Shown here: positions 1-11,689 of the stretch, piece by piece
Position numbering within the stretch: the stretch's first letter is position 1
Layout of the letters: each line of letters opens with the position of its first letter
Origin: Oenanthe sinensis
Taxonomy: Eukaryota; Streptophyta; Magnoliopsida; Apiales; Apiaceae
Assembly (NCBI GenBank): GCA_028671895.1
Contig: CM053800.1
Coordinates: 26,061,886-26,125,885, forward strand
Length of the DNA stretch: 64,000 nucleotides
Direction of reading: 5' to 3'
Position numbers and translations under genes: made by a program
The notes under the pieces: model-generated
Databases searched by the model: none
Seen by the model: the letters and a program-made list of their open reading frames with translations, nothing else
Told to the model about the DNA's origin: nothing

Positions 1-530
1 ATAGACATGTGAGTTCACTGTGTATGCAATCCTCCAAGCTGGCTTCATAAATGTTACCATGTCTATGTCCTTTAAAAACCAGAATACCTGTTTCTTTGTG
101 AGTCACAAGACACTCTTTGTTGTCAAAGCCAGTATGGTAATCTTTATCTCTTAGTTGACTTATGCTTATCAAATTGTGTCTTAAGCCATCAACTAGAGCT
201 ACTTGTTCAATGATGACATTCCCAAGTACAATCTTGCCATATCCCAGTGTTTGTCCTTTGTTGCCATCTCCAAAGGACACTTCTGGGCCAGCCATTTCCA
301 CAAAATCTGTAAGCAGGGATTTATTTCCAGTCATGTGTCCTGAGCATCCACTGTCCAGGATTAGGGTTATATTCTTTACCCTTGTTCCCTGCATACATAA
401 AGCAACTAGTTAGTTGTTTTGGGGATCCAAACAGTTTTGGATCCATTTCCTCTAACTTTTGGTGAAACAGGTTTAGTAATTTTCACCGTTGGTTTACCTG
501 TCTCCTTTGTTGATACTGAGGGAAATGATC
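1..530 (-). pseudogene. pol: Inverted gag end and protease start of a copia polyprotein (in A)
   Basis: On the minus strand, from about 530 to 406, a gag C-terminus ends in WIPKTTN and a TAG stop. The spacer contains TGCAGGG at 387-393. The pol frame then runs to the left edge with the aspartic protease motif LILDSGCSGHMTGN and the stretch GLRHNLISISQL, both typical of the protease to pre-integrase region of Ty1/copia. Upstream of about 530 the frame meets stop codons and homology ends. The orientation is opposite to the LTR at 940-1731, so this is either an inverted piece of A or a remnant of another element joined to it. It resembles the matching part of element D (HMTENKSLLSEF). Confidence 0.8.
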
Positions 531-814
531 AAGTCATTCCATTGGAAGAAAAACATATTAAATTTCAAGAAGGTGTGGGTCATTACTTTGGGTTTCAGCC
601 TATGAGTGGGAAAGTTAGTGTTCTAATGTTGAAGGACTTGAAAGATCAAGAAAGCAGTGCAAATGATCTGAGAGCAGCTTACTGTCAGATCAAATGTTCA
701 AATGAAGATATGAAGAAATTGAAGACATTTGTTGGTGAAGCTCTTACAATTGTGGAGGACAATATGCTCAATTCATTTTTGAAGAATAATCCAGCCTTTG
801 AAAAGATCAATTAA
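419..814 (+). CDS. Unrecognised ORF just upstream of the A 3' LTR
   Basis: This 131-codon open frame ends about 110 nt before the polypurine tract of A. Roughly its first 35 codons overlap antisense gag sequence and are probably not genuine, so the real part is about 530-814, the C-terminus of a longer gene joined here to foreign DNA. It is hydrophilic and charged, with no cysteine motif and no membrane segment. Its position between pol and the 3' LTR matches where Sirevirus-like elements carry an extra env-like gene, but I see no resemblance to the env-like proteins of E and H. Function unknown. Confidence 0.4.
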   Translation: MGIQTVLDPFPLTFGETGLVIFTVGLPVSFVDTEGNDQVIPLEEKHIKFQEGVGHYFGFQPMSGKVSVLMLKDLKDQESSANDLRAAYCQIKCSNEDMKKLKTFVGEALTIVEDNMLNSFLKNNPAFEKIN

Positions 815-927
815 GAAGTAATTCTTTTTCCTTTATAATTCTTTCATACTGTTCTAGACTAAGTGTTTTATTTTTTAGTTTTGACATCATCAAACCTGGA
901 TTTATGCTTACATTTTATAAAGCATAA

Positions 928-939
928 ATAGGGGGAGAT
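928..939 (+). other. Polypurine tract of A
   Basis: The purine-rich run ATAGGGGGAGAT directly abuts the TG that begins the LTR at 940. This is where plus-strand DNA synthesis would be primed. The same sequence, reading AGGGGGAGATT, precedes the 3' LTRs of C, E and H. Confidence 0.85.
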
Positions 940-1731
940 TGTTAGGAATATATTCATTTGATGATGTATAAAATACTAGAACAGGAGTTAGCTTAGTTTA
1001 TTTGCAATATATCTTTCTAGTCTCTGAAATGTATAATCAGAGTCTAGATAGTCAATACTCAAGATACTTGTACTTAGAAGAATTTCTGCATAAAGTAAAT
1101 TCAGAGTCTGCATGAAGATCAGAGTCTGGAAGGTGATCAGAGTCTATAGACTATCGGAGTCTAAGATCTGTCAGAGTCTACAAATGTTTAGAGTCTATAG
1201 TCTGACAGAATCTGAAGAATTCAGAGTCTATAAAGTAAAAGCTAAATTTAGAAGATGATCACAGATAAGGGAAGTCTTCGAAGATAAAGCCAAAGATATT
1301 GCAGATATGCTATAAAAACAAGGAAGAAGAATTGCAGGAGGAAACTGTCAACTAATAATTAGGAATTATATTCCTATTGTAATTTATCTTTCTGTTATTA
1401 GCTGATAGGTAGCTCTCTATATAAACTCTATGTAACCTAATTGTAAAGGTGTGAAAAGTCGAAGCAAAATTTGTCTGAGTGAAATTTTATGAGTGCATAG
1501 AAATAGAGAGAGTTGTTGTGATAAACACAGAGAAGCTGCTAGGGTTTGTGTACACCCTATGAGAGTTTTGTATTTACAAATCAATAATACAAACAGTACT
1601 TATTTCATATCTTTGTGTTTGATCTTTGTTCTGAATTCATATCTGTTTATTGCTATTGAGTTGATTTTAAATCAGGCAGAAAAGACACACAAGTATTCAA
1701 CCCCCCTTCTACTTGTGTAACTGGGAAAACA
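940..1731 (+). repeat. 3' LTR of element A
   Basis: This 792-bp LTR starts TGTTAGGAATAT and ends GGGAAAACA. It lies between a polypurine tract and element B gag codons. It contains a TATA-like TATATAAAC at about 1418 and a C-rich run (1701-1706) about 25 bases before its end. The partner LTR is off the window. An open frame at 1493-1720 is incidental. Confidence 0.85.
1038..1229 (+). repeat. CAGAGTCT motif cluster in the A LTR
   Basis: The octamer CAGAGTCT occurs at 1038, 1102, 1120, 1138, 1172 and 1222, with near matches at about 1156, 1190 and 1205. It lies in the first half of the LTR, upstream of the TATA-like sequence, where U3 regulatory sites would be expected. Elements D and F carry a related motif, CAGAGTTTA. 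Confidence 0.8.
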
Positions 1732-2481
1732 TTAATTGCAAAGATGCTAAACACATCTGGGAAATGATAGAGATACTGAATGAAGGAACAGAAGAAGTGA
1801 GGGAGAACAGATTGGAAATCTTAACGTCTCAATATGAGCATTTTAGATCAAATCCTGGAGAAGGTATATCTGATGTTTTTGAGAGATACGACAAACTGAT
1901 AAATGATCTAAATCTCAATGGTAAACACTATACGAAGAAGGAGATCAATAGGAAGTTTCTGCTGACAATGCCAGTTCACTTAGAGCATAAGATTACTGCC
2001 ATCAGGGAGTCAAGGGACATGAATAAAATTTCATTGGAAAGACTTTATGGCATGCTGAAGACCTATGAGCTAGAGCAGATTCAACAGAAGGAAATATATG
2101 GTACAGGAAAGGTGGTCAACAAGTCTACAGCTCTTGTAGCAGAAGTACCTGAATACAAAGAATCTATGACTGAATCTTCTTCAGTCAAAGTCATTGATCA
2201 GGGTATTGTTGCAGAAGTTGGTGCAACTCAAATGAATTCATCAGAAAGTGAATTATACTCAATGGAAGAACTTGATCAACTTGAGGATGAATCTCTGGCA
2301 CTGATTGCTAGAAAATTTGGAAATATAAGATTCAAGAGGAACCCTAGTTTCAAATTCAAGCCTATGGCAAACAGATTTCAGAGAGGTGGTTCTTCTAGCT
2401 CATCCAATATAAGAGGTGGATACAAGACATGGATGGTAGACAGAAACAAGATTCGTTGCTTCAACTGCAATGAAATGGGAC
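1732..2481 (+). pseudogene. gag: Element B gag, N-terminal middle part
   Basis: This is capsid-like Gag of a Sirevirus-like copia element. The frame opens inside the protein (INCKDAKHIWEMIEILNEG) because A replaced or displaced the first 110-120 codons. It continues through the SNPGEGISDVFERYDKL region to the first half of the zinc knuckle, CFNCNEMG, where element C interrupts it at 2481. The same protein in H and E reads CFNCNELGHFATEC, which shows what is missing. No stop codon interrupts this segment. It binds and packages element RNA in intact relatives. The rest of gag resumes at 15649. Confidence 0.9.
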
Positions 2482-3935
2482 TGTTAGGTCCTGGAGATCG
2501 TAGAGGGGGGGTGAATACGATTCCCAAATAAAAATCTGACTTTTATTTATTTTTGGGACAACATAAAAATTACTTTGGTTCAAACCCAGGTACTGTTCAT
2601 CATCTTCTTCAACCTCAAGAACACCATTAAAATAACCAAGATAATGAACGGTAAATCATCCAAAACACACAACACAACAAGATCCAAGAATATAACTTTA
2701 TATTCATTGAAGTGGGGTAGATGCTACAAACAAGTTCAAGAACATAAGCTCAAGAACACAACAAAGAAATGATTTTTGGCTCCTCTAAAAATATTACAAA
2801 TTCTAGATCTAGGAGACAAAAATCAAACCTATCTTCTAAACAAGATTTAGCAATGTTTACAATAGAAGAATAGATGAGTTGTATGATTAAGAAAATCATG
2901 GCCCCAAAATATATTAAAGTCTAGTTCGGCCATGGGGGAGAGAAAAATAATTTTTCTCTCTCTCCCCTTTTTAATTCTCCTGCACCCACACTTCTTGAAA
3001 GACAAGTATGGAAGACTTTTATTCAAAGTGAAAAAGGTTACTTTTTCACTTTTTCTCCTTTTGCTCATGTCCACCCAAATCTTATCTTCAAAGTCATGTG
3101 CCAAGCATACCTTTGGAAATATTTAATGTAAAAGTAATATTTAATAAATATATAAAATATAAATAAAGAATATCTTTATTTATAAAATATATAAATAATT
3201 AAATAAATACTTTATTAATTAAATTAAATATTTCCATTCCACTCTTCAATTTGTGTAGACTTCATTATCCAAATACTTGGCCCCGTATACGTGACTCCAC
3301 CACGTCCAAGTATTTGGCCTTCTAATCTGTGAAGCTTTAGTAAGATCCAATCAGGTTGTGCCGTCTGTCCCTTATCCATTAGGCTGACATTTCTCCAACA
3401 CTGATTTACCACCTTTGTTGATCCTCCACATGACTCAAGAAAACCAACAACTTTAGATTGATTAAAACCATATTAACCGACGAGAGCTTGCCTCCAATGT
3501 CCTGACACTTGATGCAACGGTCTGGTTCATAAGTGACTAGTCTTGATAGGGGCTCTTGATTCCGAACATGATTCCACATTCTTCTTTGCAAACCTTACTT
3601 GTTGCTTCGATTGTAATGCACTAAAATCTTCATAGATTAAGACAATCTTCTGTAGCTTCCACATCCTTGAATAGATGTCAACATCTTTTATTCTCCACTG
3701 AGGCCTGAACATGTTAATGAACTTCTTCCAGTGGGCTTCAAGTCTGTATATGATCCTTTGATACTTTGTCTTAACTGAACTCTGTGATCCAAGATTTCTG
3801 TGCACCTGCATATTATTACATGTCCTGTTCTATTGTTGAGTTATCATCAACCATTACATAGAGATTACATTTAGCATTTCTATTACACATGAAAGTGCAG
3901 TGAGTTACTTCCCTTCACTCCTATCTATCCTTTCA
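2482..3935 (-). repeat. 3' LTR of element C
   Basis: Left-hand copy, bounded on the plus strand by TGTTAGGTCCTGG and TATCCTTTCA. It is the same length as the right copy, with two base differences found. Small open frames inside it (for example 3527-3811 on the minus strand) recur in the other LTR and show no sign of being genes. A very AT-rich stretch lies at about 3127-3232 and could hold a promoter on the minus strand. Confidence 0.92.
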
Positions 3936-3946
3936 ATCTCCCCCTA
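3936..3946 (-). other. Polypurine tract of C
   Basis: ATCTCCCCCTA on the plus strand is TAGGGGGAGAT on the element strand. It abuts the 3' LTR and would prime plus-strand DNA synthesis. Confidence 0.88.
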
Positions 3947-4327
3947 TTTGGTTGATATGGAATAGCAATCAAATACTATTTCCATTTACAATTTCCCCCA
4001 AAAGCAATTAAATAAAATTAGCTACTAGAGGATAACTCAACTAATATACAAGAAACAATTAAAGTACTGGACATGAAAATAATATTCAAAAGGTTCTGGA
4101 AAGATATAATCAGTTAAATCCAGATTTCCTGAGTTGCTGAAAATGAATGATGAATTTCTGAATTTCATTTTCCTTTAGCTTCCTCCACTTCAATGTTCTT
4201 CAAAGATGGGGTTCTTTCAATAAAGAAACAAATCATTAGTAAAGACTTCTGAACAATCATTCTTGTTCATCTTGCAATTCAAACTAGAACATACAGCTCT
4301 CTATGTTCCCCATAAGAGGTCAACTCA

Positions 4328-5184
4328 TTCTCCCCTTAAGGTTTTTCTCTCTTGGAATGAAAGTCACTTCCTCTTTTTCTTCAGGATGTTCTATTTCCAG
4401 GAAACATATTTTTCTTTCTTCCCTGCACTACTCCACTGACTTCATCTATCACTGAAACAAGAAATAGAACACACTTGGACACTTCTCAGATGCCCCTTGA
4501 AAATCTCCTTCACATTCTTCTTTACCCAGAAAACTTCTACTTAGCAAAAACTCCCCCTGAGTTGATACTCTTTAAAGAAATCTTCATTTTCATTCATTGA
4601 TCGTGCTAGAAAGAATTCTTCTGCTGAACCTCTCCTAAGAATGTTCCAAGAACAGATCTTCAAACAAATAGAGCAAAATCCCTTAGATGTCTTTTCAGAA
4701 TAAGATATAGCACTGCAAACCAAGATGTTAAGATTCTCCATAACTTCTCCCCCTTAGTACGACAAGTAACTTCTTCCCAATTGACAAAAAGTAACTTCTC
4801 CACTTCAGACAAAAAATTAGTTAAATCTACAATACCTTTAGGGATTAGGCTCCAACCAATTACTAAGAAACTCCCCCTTAGTAATTCTCCCTTGCATCAC
4901 TAAGGTTTCAATTTTATCTAATTCTCCCCCTTAGTTCATGCAAGCTCCAATCCACCCTTGTGTCTTTAGATATCCTCTAAGTAACCTCCACAAGATAGGA
5001 TTGACAGATCTCATTTCTTGTATTACCAAGAGATCTCGTTTCTTGTATCACCAAATTCTCCCCCTTAGTTGAGAATATCCTTTAAAACAATAAAAGTATC
5101 ATCTACATCCAATCGAATAAGAAACTCTCCTCTAATTGAACATAAAATCCTCCTTAGGCCTAAAAATTAATGTCTCCCCCTTTG
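4328..5184 (-). repeat. Cluster of polypurine-like motifs upstream of the C 3' LTR
   Basis: At least seven copies of a TCTCCCC-type motif occur at about 4330, 4551, 4746, 4871, 4923, 5056 and 5173. Most have the core CTCCCCCTTA, which reads TAAGGGGGAG on the element strand. They lie 400-1250 nt before the true polypurine tract. Arrays of such motifs in front of the 3' LTR have been reported as a feature of Sireviruses, which supports a Sirevirus origin for C. No coding frame spans the cluster. Confidence 0.75.
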
Positions 5185-5519
5185 AGATTGAGAAAAACAT
5201 GAATTAATAGACCCAAAGGTAATAGTTTGGACATTCCTACTAAGCTTCAGCTAGACTCTTCTTCAACTTGTCTTCCAGAAAAGAATCTCTTCAACATTTC
5301 AGAGCTGGAAAATTCAGTAACAGGATTCAAGCATAGTAGCAAGGGTAGTGTTTGGTCTATGGTTTCCTCACTTCTACTACGTTCTGTTGGTGTTTACACT
5401 TTCAAGCGTAAGTGTTCCACTCATTTCTCTCCCTATTTCCCTCACTCAAGTGTATCACTCCCTCACTTCACTTAAGTATTTCTCTCCCTTACTTGCACTC
5501 ATTCCATTTATAGCAATTT

Positions 5520-6540
5520 GTACCTGCAAGTAAATCCATGCTAGTCTCACCAAGATATTATGGATCGTTGACTGTAGCATGTTGTCGATCACTAAAGATC
5601 TAGGTTCTGAGATGGAATCTCAGACAGAGTTTCAGTTAGGTCATCACCCAACTCACCATGAGCAAATCCATGCACACGTGGCTCGTTGTCGGGGAATAAC
5701 CCTTCTGAAAGTGGAATCTCCTCCATTCCAGGAGTGACTGAAATCCCAACACCCTGATCCTCAAAAGACTCATCAAATTGGTAAACCAACTGAATCATAG
5801 TCTACGAGTTGTTGCTCAGCTACTTTCAGCATCAACAATCTCCCCATATGCAAATCCATGCACTGGATCGTTGAATGTGGTATGCGTATTAGCAGCTATT
5901 TAAGCATCAACCGACTCCCCATATGCAAGTCCATGCACTGGATCGTTGACGGTGATATGCCTTTAAGTTTTGAGCGATCCATGTATTCCAGAATTTGAAT
6001 TCCTGGGAGAGTAGACGTGTACAAACATCTCTCTCAATCACCTGTGAAGATGAATTAACTCACTATTTTCAGTCATGGAAAACTGTTAGTGATTGCCTCT
6101 CAACATCAACAGATTGCTCTGCGGATGTGAAATCCCGTTAGGGAACTAGGACTGTTCCTCCTAGAAAGGTTGACAAGGATTCTAATATATGGCAAGAAAT
6201 CCAAGTTTCCCTCAAATACCTGTGAAGGTGGCTCAACAACTTCATTCACCATGAATGGTAAACACAGAAGTTTAGGGGTTTTACCTATACCTCACAATGT
6301 GCACTTCTTGCAATGTGTCCTCACAATGTGCAATGCTTGACTCATTACAAGGTGCTCTGGCTGACGAGCGAATTTTCAAGGAAATCACCCTGTTGAGAGA
6401 GTTCATTCAGAAACGGTTGAATTGCCTTTTCAGCTCTGTATCCTTTTGAGAGAATACAGATGAGCTACAGTTACCTCAATTTGTATACTTCTTTTCTTCT
6501 TTGGAGGTAGAGCTGTGGGTGCACTTCCGACTTCATCCTT
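5520..6540 (-). pseudogene. Degenerate env-like remnant in C
   Basis: On the minus strand at about 6489-6533 the translation reads SAPTALPPKKKRS, resembling SEPAALSPPTKR in the env-like gene of E (about 25290-25330); the plus-strand DNA there is also alike. Further along at 5520-5955 a peptide repeat of the form VHGFAYGE occurs three to four times. Two copies lie 75 bp apart (5845 and 5920) and a third, VHGFAHGE, 189 bp away; both spacings are multiples of three. The frame is otherwise broken. The position between the interior and the 3' LTR matches the env-like gene of E and H. I infer that C descends from an element that had this gene; the similarity is short. Confidence 0.45.
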
Positions 6541-9500
6541 ATTTGCTGCATCAAGTGCAGTTTCTCCCTTAACAACCGCTAATCTATATAAGTTCCTTAT
6601 ATCACCAAGGGTTGAAAGTTTGAATTAGAATGATAGTGTTTGGTACTAAGGCCTTGGTTAGAAATTGATGGATTATTCAACTTCTTGACCTTCCCCTATA
6701 GCCACTTAGGCCAAGCCATTACGGCTAAATAGATAGAGTTGATCAGAGCTATATAAAATTTGGTAGAGTATGATTAAACTTATTCTCTATTCCTTCTCAG
6801 AAATATAGCATCGGAGCAATGTGTCCTCAAGAAACAATGCACCAGGGCTAAAATGTGGGAATTAATAAAGAATAGGTAAAAGAATATTAAGCCAAATTTC
6901 ATAAACTCACAATTTTGAAAAAAAAGTTTAACAGATTGATAAAAGTGTTCTTTTAAATTTCTCTTAGACAAATATCCAATTGAAATTCAACTCTTTTAAC
7001 AAAAACATTTTGATTAATAACTCAAATCTATTTCATCTTGCTCACTGTATGTTTTCAGAAATTGTTTTGCAATTCATTCTTATCGGATATTATCTCCGAC
7101 TTAAAACATAAATCATTTTAAAAAAAACGAATGAATGCTTTAGTCATACAGTCCAAGGCACTAATCCCAAAGCAAACAACCATTGTTTTAATACTACAGG
7201 TCAATGTGAAACAGACATTAACAAGAGTTTTGAAAAACGTTTTACCAATGGTTGATACCTCAAGATTAAAATAATTTACTCAAATAAAATAGCCTGATAC
7301 TATGCAACCTAAGTTATAAGTTATCAAGTAACTTTATTTAAACAAATCATGGAGAGAAAACAGTTTTCATTACAAAATATTTAGAGAGAGAGAGGATATA
7401 TGATTTTGAAATAGAAAGATAATCCTCAAGAAATGTTCTCTTCCAAAGAAAACTTTTAGTGGCTTTTCATTCTCTGGTAAATGAATGCATGTTTAGATAA
7501 AACATTTTTCACAAGAAATAGACAAGAAATTTCTTTATGCATTCAAGTTCTAAAGAATGAAAAACATATGTTAATACTAATGAATTATCAAAGATATGAG
7601 TGACAATACATTCAAAAGTACTAACATCATTCAATCATTTTGTAATAAAATATATCTTACTACAAAACAATAAAGCACATAAGATACTTACATTATGCTA
7701 GACAATTACCATTTGTCGCTTGAAACAAACACATTTTGCAATATAGATCATGGTAATTATAAAGCATAAAACATAAGCATCCGCTAAACACTGAACATAC
7801 ATTGATCGAATGACAGCATTTAACTTCTTACACTACATCTTAACAATTATCACATAAGCATATTGAAAATACTCATGACAATCAGAATGTATGTAAGCTC
7901 GAGGTACTAGTTGCAGCAGAGATCAAATATCTTTAAATATTAATGCTAAAATTTATGATCTTTGACAACCCCTCGGGATGTAGTAACTTACTTTCAATAT
8001 CAGTGTTTTTGAAATAATCTTTTTGTCACTTAGTGCAGAAATTCTAAGTGACATCACTAATATCAAAAGAATGACAACTAATATTAATGGATTTTGCAAA
8101 AGACATGAATTACATCACTTAAACTACATATTAAGTGGTTCCATTAATATTAGCATTAAACAATTAAAAGTAAATAAAATTACAATTAATTAATATATAC
8201 AAATACTTATGCTGAAACATTTGATACATATAGCATGAATAACATATGACAGCACAAAGTACGAGATCCTGGATATAAATTGACTATACAAAGAGATGCT
8301 ACATTATTAGGTCCCTAGTTCCCGGGTGATCATAGGTAATCTCATAGCGATAATATTGGGTCCCGGGTGGTCACAAGCTCCTAGAGATCGTAGACATCTA
8401 AATAGCATGAACACTCTCTATAAACATTACATTTAAATAAATCAACATTAGACTAGAGTGACATACCTTAGTCAATAGAGCTTTTACTGGTGTATGATCG
8501 TTGACTGAACAATTACTCCTCTTTGCCCTAGAGATCGAATGTTTACTCCTTTCGAGATCGAACGTTTACTCCTTTTGGACAGGAATAACTTTTCAGCTAC
8601 CAGTTAACATTGTTCCTCGAAACAATACCACGCTCATCCAGACGGAAACTGCATTACCTTCAACACCCAAATATTTCCTTGTAGATATTGGTCTTGGCAG
8701 CAGCTTCACTAAACTCAGCACTCTAGAAATCAGTAGTCTTGACACTAGCAGAGTAGAACCTTCAAACACTCCGAACTACCCTTCAGCTTCTGTATCAATA
8801 CCCAGTCTTCATGTGGATTGATTCCTTGTGCTAAGTGTATCTGTCTCTGGTTCAATTGAGTTAGTTCCTTGATTCGAACCCTACTCAATCTTGATTAGTT
8901 AGTGCATCTTCAGTCTTCATTGAATTCACTCAGAAAAACCAATGAAATACTCTTATACATGCACGACCAATCACTACTCTACTACCCAGATTCATCAAGA
9001 ACTGACTCTAGGAAATGTTGTTACACAAAACCCTTTGTCATGACAGATGTGTCCTTAATGTTTCCTTAGATATTCAGTGGGTAGAGTAGTCTTCTTCAAA
9101 TATGATTGAGATCATCTTGCATTATCTTTAAATTGACAATTTCCTTTCTAATATGCAATCACTCAATCTGGATCACTAAGTGCTCCTAAGAATCTCAACT
9201 CTTACTCAATGAGCACTGCTAGCCTTTGAACATGAAACATGACTAGTTGATCCAACTTACTGATGCTCCCCCTGTGATGCTGCTTGCAGCTTTTATTCAT
9301 CTGGTGTCATCTGATCTTGAGCCCTAAACAGGATGTCAACCTTTAGAAATTCAGAGCTAAAATCAAACGAATGCTAGGGAGCTTGATGATGATGTTCACT
9401 GCATCTAGATCATCTTAAATCAATCACAGACTCTGTGTAAGCTCTTAACTCCAAATAAGATAGCCCTTCATCACACCATGTGACTTCAGGCATGATTAAT

Positions 9501-11640
9501 CTTACTTGATGTCTTCTCTTTACATTTGCTGATTAGACTTGCTGTGTCAACTGATTCAGCCGTAGTGAATAGGAAACCTTAAGTCTATCCATTATCCTTG
9601 TAATTCCACTCAAGGTCTGGATTTCCCTATCAACTCCTCCATTTGGTCATGAAGTCCGGAAACTGAACTTTACTCTAGAATACTCCTTTCAGTGCAGACA
9701 TAACATAGAACTTCGTTCGTCAACAAATTCCATTACCTGCCCTCAAAGTGTTCTTACAGCAATCTGCCTAATCCTTTGAATGTGATTAATCACTGAGATG
9801 CTTCATCTATCGAATGCATGAACAAACACCAAAACTAAACAGGGTAGCCTTTGACTTGACTTCCCTTCAACTGACATACTTCACTAATGTCCTTCTTAAA
9901 AGAATTTCATTAGAAGTAGTCCTTTCTCACCAACTTCATCTTTACCGTCGAATCCGTTATCTTGATAAACCAAGTATTAGTTGATAAACCAAGTGTGAGA
10001 GCATCACTTATTGTTGTAGCTAACTCCATTCTGATAAACTTCAATGAATAGTTGACTTCATCATAAGCATTACATTTCGTGTCAGCAACAACTTCACTTC
10101 CAGTAGAGTGAGCTTCTATTTCTCTTGACCCCGATCTATATTGTTCATCCTCGAACTGATATTGGGAAACCCTTCGCAAAGAATTCCCTAGGTCTTCCTT
10201 AATATGTGCTTCAGATCATTCAAGAAAAATAGGTAACCTTGCTTAACCATTTGAATACCAAAGCAAAAGTAGTTACATGCCTCGAACATGAAAATGTCAG
10301 AGATATATAACTTGTACATGTTGAAAGATACTCTGCATTCACAAATGATTAAGACATGTGGTCCTCAATTTGATTGAGTCCAAGGGTTAGAGATATTTCT
10401 AAAAATAGTTAACAACAAAGCATTCAAGTTCAACATGCTCATTCTTATCTGACTGATCACTCCTCATCTATATCAGCCTCAACAAGTAGTCTTGGCTATG
10501 AGCTCAGTGATCCCAACCTAACTTAAGGTGGACTAGCAGTCTATAAGAATCATGTCGTACATATATGTAGTCATAGAAGAATCAATCACCCAGATTCCTA
10601 ATTCTTCTAATTCACCTTTGTTGTTCACTTTAACATTATATTATCTCTAATTACCTGAGTCAGTTTAAATTTAAAATTTTAATTCATGGTTTATTATACT
10701 GACCCCTAGGCAATTCCCAAATTAGAAACAAACTCATCTTAACAAGCACATGATCAAATATAACATTTAATATAACCATGCGAGTATAAACAGATTATAG
10801 ACAATGTAAACATCAAGGCACCTAGCATGCAGCAAATACTCTTTCCGGTAAATGTACCCCTACAAGTACCTAAGACTCTATATGCTAACATGATCAATTA
10901 TCGTAAAGCAAGCATTAAATCACACAAGATCTAATCATGAAGTCAAATACTGATAAACAAGCAACACTAACAAACTAGCATAAGTTATCTAATTTATATA
11001 GAAATCAAGGTGAGACATGCATTACATCAAACTTATAATATAATGCAGTTCAGCACTTAATACTCTATAATTAAATCAAACAAGTATAAACTAGTTAGAA
11101 AGTATACATGTGCGATGCTTAACATTCCATCTCGAGTGATAATCAATTGATCCAAATCAATTTCCATTCTACTAACACTTATGGAAGTATCCTTGCATTT
11201 AACCTCAATAACCAATGATGTTCCTGCTTCAACCCAAATTGATACCTGATTGTTCTGCTTAAAGACCCCGACATAGAATGTCTCATGTTCTGCTTGAAAA
11301 GATCACTCTTCTTTGTATGTGTAGCAATAACCCCTTGATTATCATATGTCAGTGATAATCAAACCTTGTGTATTTCTGCCACAGATGTCCTTTAACCAAA
11401 TCTTCAATTGTTGTTTTGGTTCTTTGACCGTTAAACTGAATTTCTTTTCAAAATCCCAAATTCTTCAGATATTGATTCGAAAACCACTGATCGAAGACTC
11501 TTCCCTAAATGAACTAATCCCCTTTCAATAACCAAATGATCCACTGAGTAGACCGATGTAGAAATACATCTCCAATGGTAAGATCAGGTCTCAACTCCAT
11601 TAGAATGTTCTTCAGTCAGTTCGTTTGTCCTCAACGAACG
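6541..11640. other. C interior, no gene recognised
   Basis: About 5 kb with many stop codons in all frames. The longest open frames (8501-8821 plus, 106 codons; 9910-10179 minus, 89 codons) resemble nothing I know and show no motif, so I do not call them genes. Two adjacent foldbacks lie at 7997-8153. The motif GATCGAACGTTTACTCC is partly repeated at about 8525-8575. The composition is AT-rich throughout, with thymine and adenine runs. Confidence 0.6.
7997..8153. repeat. Two adjacent foldback structures in C
   Basis: First foldback: GTCACTTAG at 8025-8033 pairs with CTAAGTGAC at 8044-8052, flanked by imperfect outer arms at 7997-8006 and 8055-8064. Second: CTAATATTAATGGA at 8078-8091 pairs perfectly with 8140-8153, with an inner CACTTAA/TTAAGTG stem at 8116-8122 and 8131-8137. 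The two share the motifs CACTTA and CTAATAT. They could form stems in single-stranded RNA or DNA. No target duplication around them is obvious. Confidence 0.7.
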
Positions 11641-11689
11641 AAGAATCAACTCCTGTTGTTTCGTTTAATAAAACATTTTATTCAAACAG

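Larger units (their letters stand above)
1..1731 (+). mobile_element. Element A: Ty1/copia LTR element, 3' end only
   Basis: This is the right-hand part of an LTR retrotransposon whose 5' half lies outside the window. A polypurine tract at about 928-939 is followed by a TG...CA LTR at 940-1731. The base after the LTR end is inside a codon of element B's gag, so A inserted into B. The expected target duplication on this side would be 1732-1736 (ttaat); its partner is off the window. The interior is rearranged: a gag/protease segment lies on the minus strand and a separate open frame on the plus strand. Confidence 0.85.

Noticed and set aside
162..413. Plus-strand open frame in A
   Set aside because: Antisense of the protease-coding minus strand.
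2932..3126. Open frames on both strands at 2847-3126 and again at 14560-14839
   Set aside because: LTR sequence of C, open on both strands by chance.
3527..3811. 94-codon minus-strand open frame, with an identical copy at 15240-15524
   Set aside because: Both lie in the LTRs of C. Repetition comes from the LTR pair, and no motif or homology supports a protein.
8501..8821. 106-codon plus-strand open frame in the C interior
   Set aside because: No recognisable domain, opposite to the element's direction, and of a length expected by chance in 10 kb.
9910..10179. 89-codon minus-strand open frame in the C interior
   Set aside because: Correct orientation but no motif and no similarity to gag, pol or the env-like gene.
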